Assembly: GCF_030009775.1 (NCBI RefSeq)
Contig: NZ_JASCTH010000007.1
Location: 248,001 to 312,000 of the forward strand
Direction of reading: 5' to 3'
DNA: 64,000 bases
From: Actinoplanes sandaracinus
Lineage (GTDB): Bacteria > Actinomycetota > Actinomycetes > Mycobacteriales > Micromonosporaceae
Notes under the pieces: model-generated
Seen by the model: the letters and a program-made list of their open reading frames with translations, nothing else
Told to the model about the DNA's origin: nothing
Databases searched by the model: none
Program-made: the position numbers and the translations under genes
In this document: piece by piece, positions 63,133 through 64,000 of the stretch
Layout of the letters: each line of letters starts with the position of its first letter
How positions within the stretch are numbered: the first letter of the stretch is position 1

Positions 63133-63150
63133 TTTGAGCGGTTGCTCAAA
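63133..63150. promoter_or_regulatory. TetR-type operator, imperfect copy
   Basis: Arms TTTGAGC and GCTCAAA surround four bases, 75 bases upstream of the DUF2071 start. It matches the perfect palindrome 34 bases further on. Confidence 0.75.
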
Positions 63151-63166
63151 TCAGAGTCTACGAGGT

Positions 63167-63184
63167 TTTGAGCGATCGCTCAAA
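63167..63184. promoter_or_regulatory. TetR-type operator, perfect palindrome
   Basis: TTTGAGCGATCGCTCAAA is a perfect 18-bp palindrome. Its centre is 34 bases from that of the neighbouring copy, so two regulator dimers could bind nearly side by side. The regulator gene is not next to it. Confidence 0.8.
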
Positions 63185-63247
63185 CGCTGGTGACCACCGG
63201 CACGACGCCGCCGATCAGCGCGCGGCCGGACACCCCGGCACGGGCCG

Positions 63248-64000
63248 TCAGTGCCGGAACTGGCCGACCAGCGCGGTCAGCTCGCCGGAGAGCCGGGTCA
63301 GGCCGGCGGCGGCCCGCTGGGTGGTGGTGGCGCCGGCCGCGGTCGCGTTCGCCACGCCGGCCACGCCGGAGACGGTGGCGGCGACCTCGCCGCTGTTGGC
63401 GGCGGTGTCAGCGACCGAGCGGCTCATCTCCGCGGTGGTGGCGGTCTGCTCCTCGACAGCCGACGCGATCGTGGTGGTGTAGTCGCTGATCTGCTGGATG
63501 ACCTCGGTGATCTCGCCGATCGCCTGAGCCGCGCTGCCGCTGGAGCTCTGGATCGCGCCGATCCGGCTGGTGATCTCCTCGGTCGCCTTGGCGGTCTGCT
63601 GCGCCAGCTCCTTGACCTCGCCGGCGACGACCGCGAACCCCTTGCCCAGCTCACCGGCGCGGGCGGCCTCGATGGTGGCGTTGAGCGCGAGCAGGTTGGT
63701 CTGCTCGGCGATGGTGGTGATCAGCTTGACCACGTCACCGATCTCGGCGCTCGCCGCGCCGAGCTCGGCGACCTGGTCGGTGGTGCGGCGGGCGATGGAC
63801 ATCGCCTGCTGGGCCACGTGGGCCGCCTGGCCGGCGCTGCTGGCGATCTCGGTGATCGACGCGCTCATCTGCTCGGCGCCCGCGGCGATCGACTGGACAC
63901 CGGCGTTGACCTGCTCGGAGCCGTGCGACGCGGTGCCGGCTTTGGAGGCGGCGTCGGCCGCGCCGGCCTGCAACTCCGCGCTGACCGAGGACAGCTCACG
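63248..64000 (-). CDS. Methyl-accepting chemotaxis protein, C-terminal part (5' end outside window)
   Basis: The last ~250 residues of a chemoreceptor; the frame is open to the window edge. The conserved signalling tip ([48 protein letters not shown]) and flanking methylation helices rich in Ala, Glu, Gln and Ser are present. It would talk to CheA and CheW. The sensor part is outside the window. Confidence 0.93.
   Translation of the reverse strand, partial: RELSSVSAELQAGAADAASKAGTASHGSEQVNAGVQSIAAGAEQMSASITEIASSAGQAAHVAQQAMSIARRTTDQVAELGAASAEIGDVVKLITTIAEQTNLLALNATIEAARAGELGKGFAVVAGEVKELAQQTAKATEEITSRIGAIQSSSGSAAQAIGEITEVIQQISDYTTTIASAVEEQTATTAEMSRSVADTAANSGEVAATVSGVAGVANATAAGATTTQRAAAGLTRLSGELTALVGQFRH

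Overview
The window is a 64 kb stretch of very high-GC bacterial chromosome. Gene content points to a mycelial or soil actinobacterium, most likely Micromonosporaceae (Actinoplanes-like): an LpqY-SugABC-type sugar importer, a DivIVA/Wag31-like protein, DUF4097/DUF4232/DUF6114/DUF6230 proteins, an ECF sigma with a zinc anti-sigma, many secreted proteins, and a sequence identical to the streptomycete CebR operator. The taxon is inferred; no rRNA, tRNA, CRISPR array, insertion sequence or prophage was seen. About 64 genes are called. They are closely packed, and several convergent pairs touch or overlap at their stop codons.

Region by region. 1-3 kb: end of a membrane protein, a 50-aa gene, a secreted RCC1-repeat protein with a CebR-type box in front of it, and a nitrilase-family hydrolase. 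3-9 kb: an SDR/acyl-CoA-synthetase fusion, a LacI regulator, a divergent anchored AbfB-domain protein and a DivIVA-like protein. 9-13 kb: a methyltransferase, a regulator/DUF4097 divergon with many TTGCAA-type sites, and a zinc alcohol dehydrogenase. 13-17 kb: an EAL-GGDEF pair and a secreted alpha/beta hydrolase. 17-25 kb: a GH63-like glycosidase, an LPXTG surface protein, a GIY-YIG protein, an aldo/keto reductase, a serine hydrolase, a tandem GNAT, a LysR regulator and a TylF-like methyltransferase. 25-30 kb: an envelope cluster (DUF4232, DUF6114, DUF6230, TetR, two secreted proteins). 30-38 kb: aminopeptidase N, two tandem oligopeptide-binding proteins, an amidase and a deaminase with an unusual active site. 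38-46 kb: secreted and regulatory proteins, including a response regulator whose receiver has lost its phosphorylation site, then a nuclease-like protein, a lipoprotein, a GH-A-like protein, a PQQ propeller and an MFS transporter.

46-51 kb holds the sugar ABC operon (lipoprotein, two permeases, ATPase) with a perfect inverted repeat in its promoter region. 51-54 kb has a polyprenyl-phosphate-sugar synthase and a PIG-V-like mannosyltransferase that probably work together. 54.1-54.3 kb is an abnormal poly-G/poly-C tract bounded by a direct repeat and may be an assembly artefact. 54-58 kb has a Pro/Ser/Thr-rich secreted protein, a class A penicillin-binding protein and an M15 D,D-carboxypeptidase. 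58-61 kb is a sigma/anti-sigma/fasciclin operon with a long hairpin before the fasciclin gene. 61-63 kb is a TIGR01777/DUF2071 operon with an in-frame 18-bp tandem repeat and two TetR-type operators upstream. The window closes inside a chemoreceptor gene.

Common themes are cell-envelope construction, carbohydrate sensing and uptake, and c-di-GMP or one-component regulation. All assignments come from reading motifs by eye; no database search was run.
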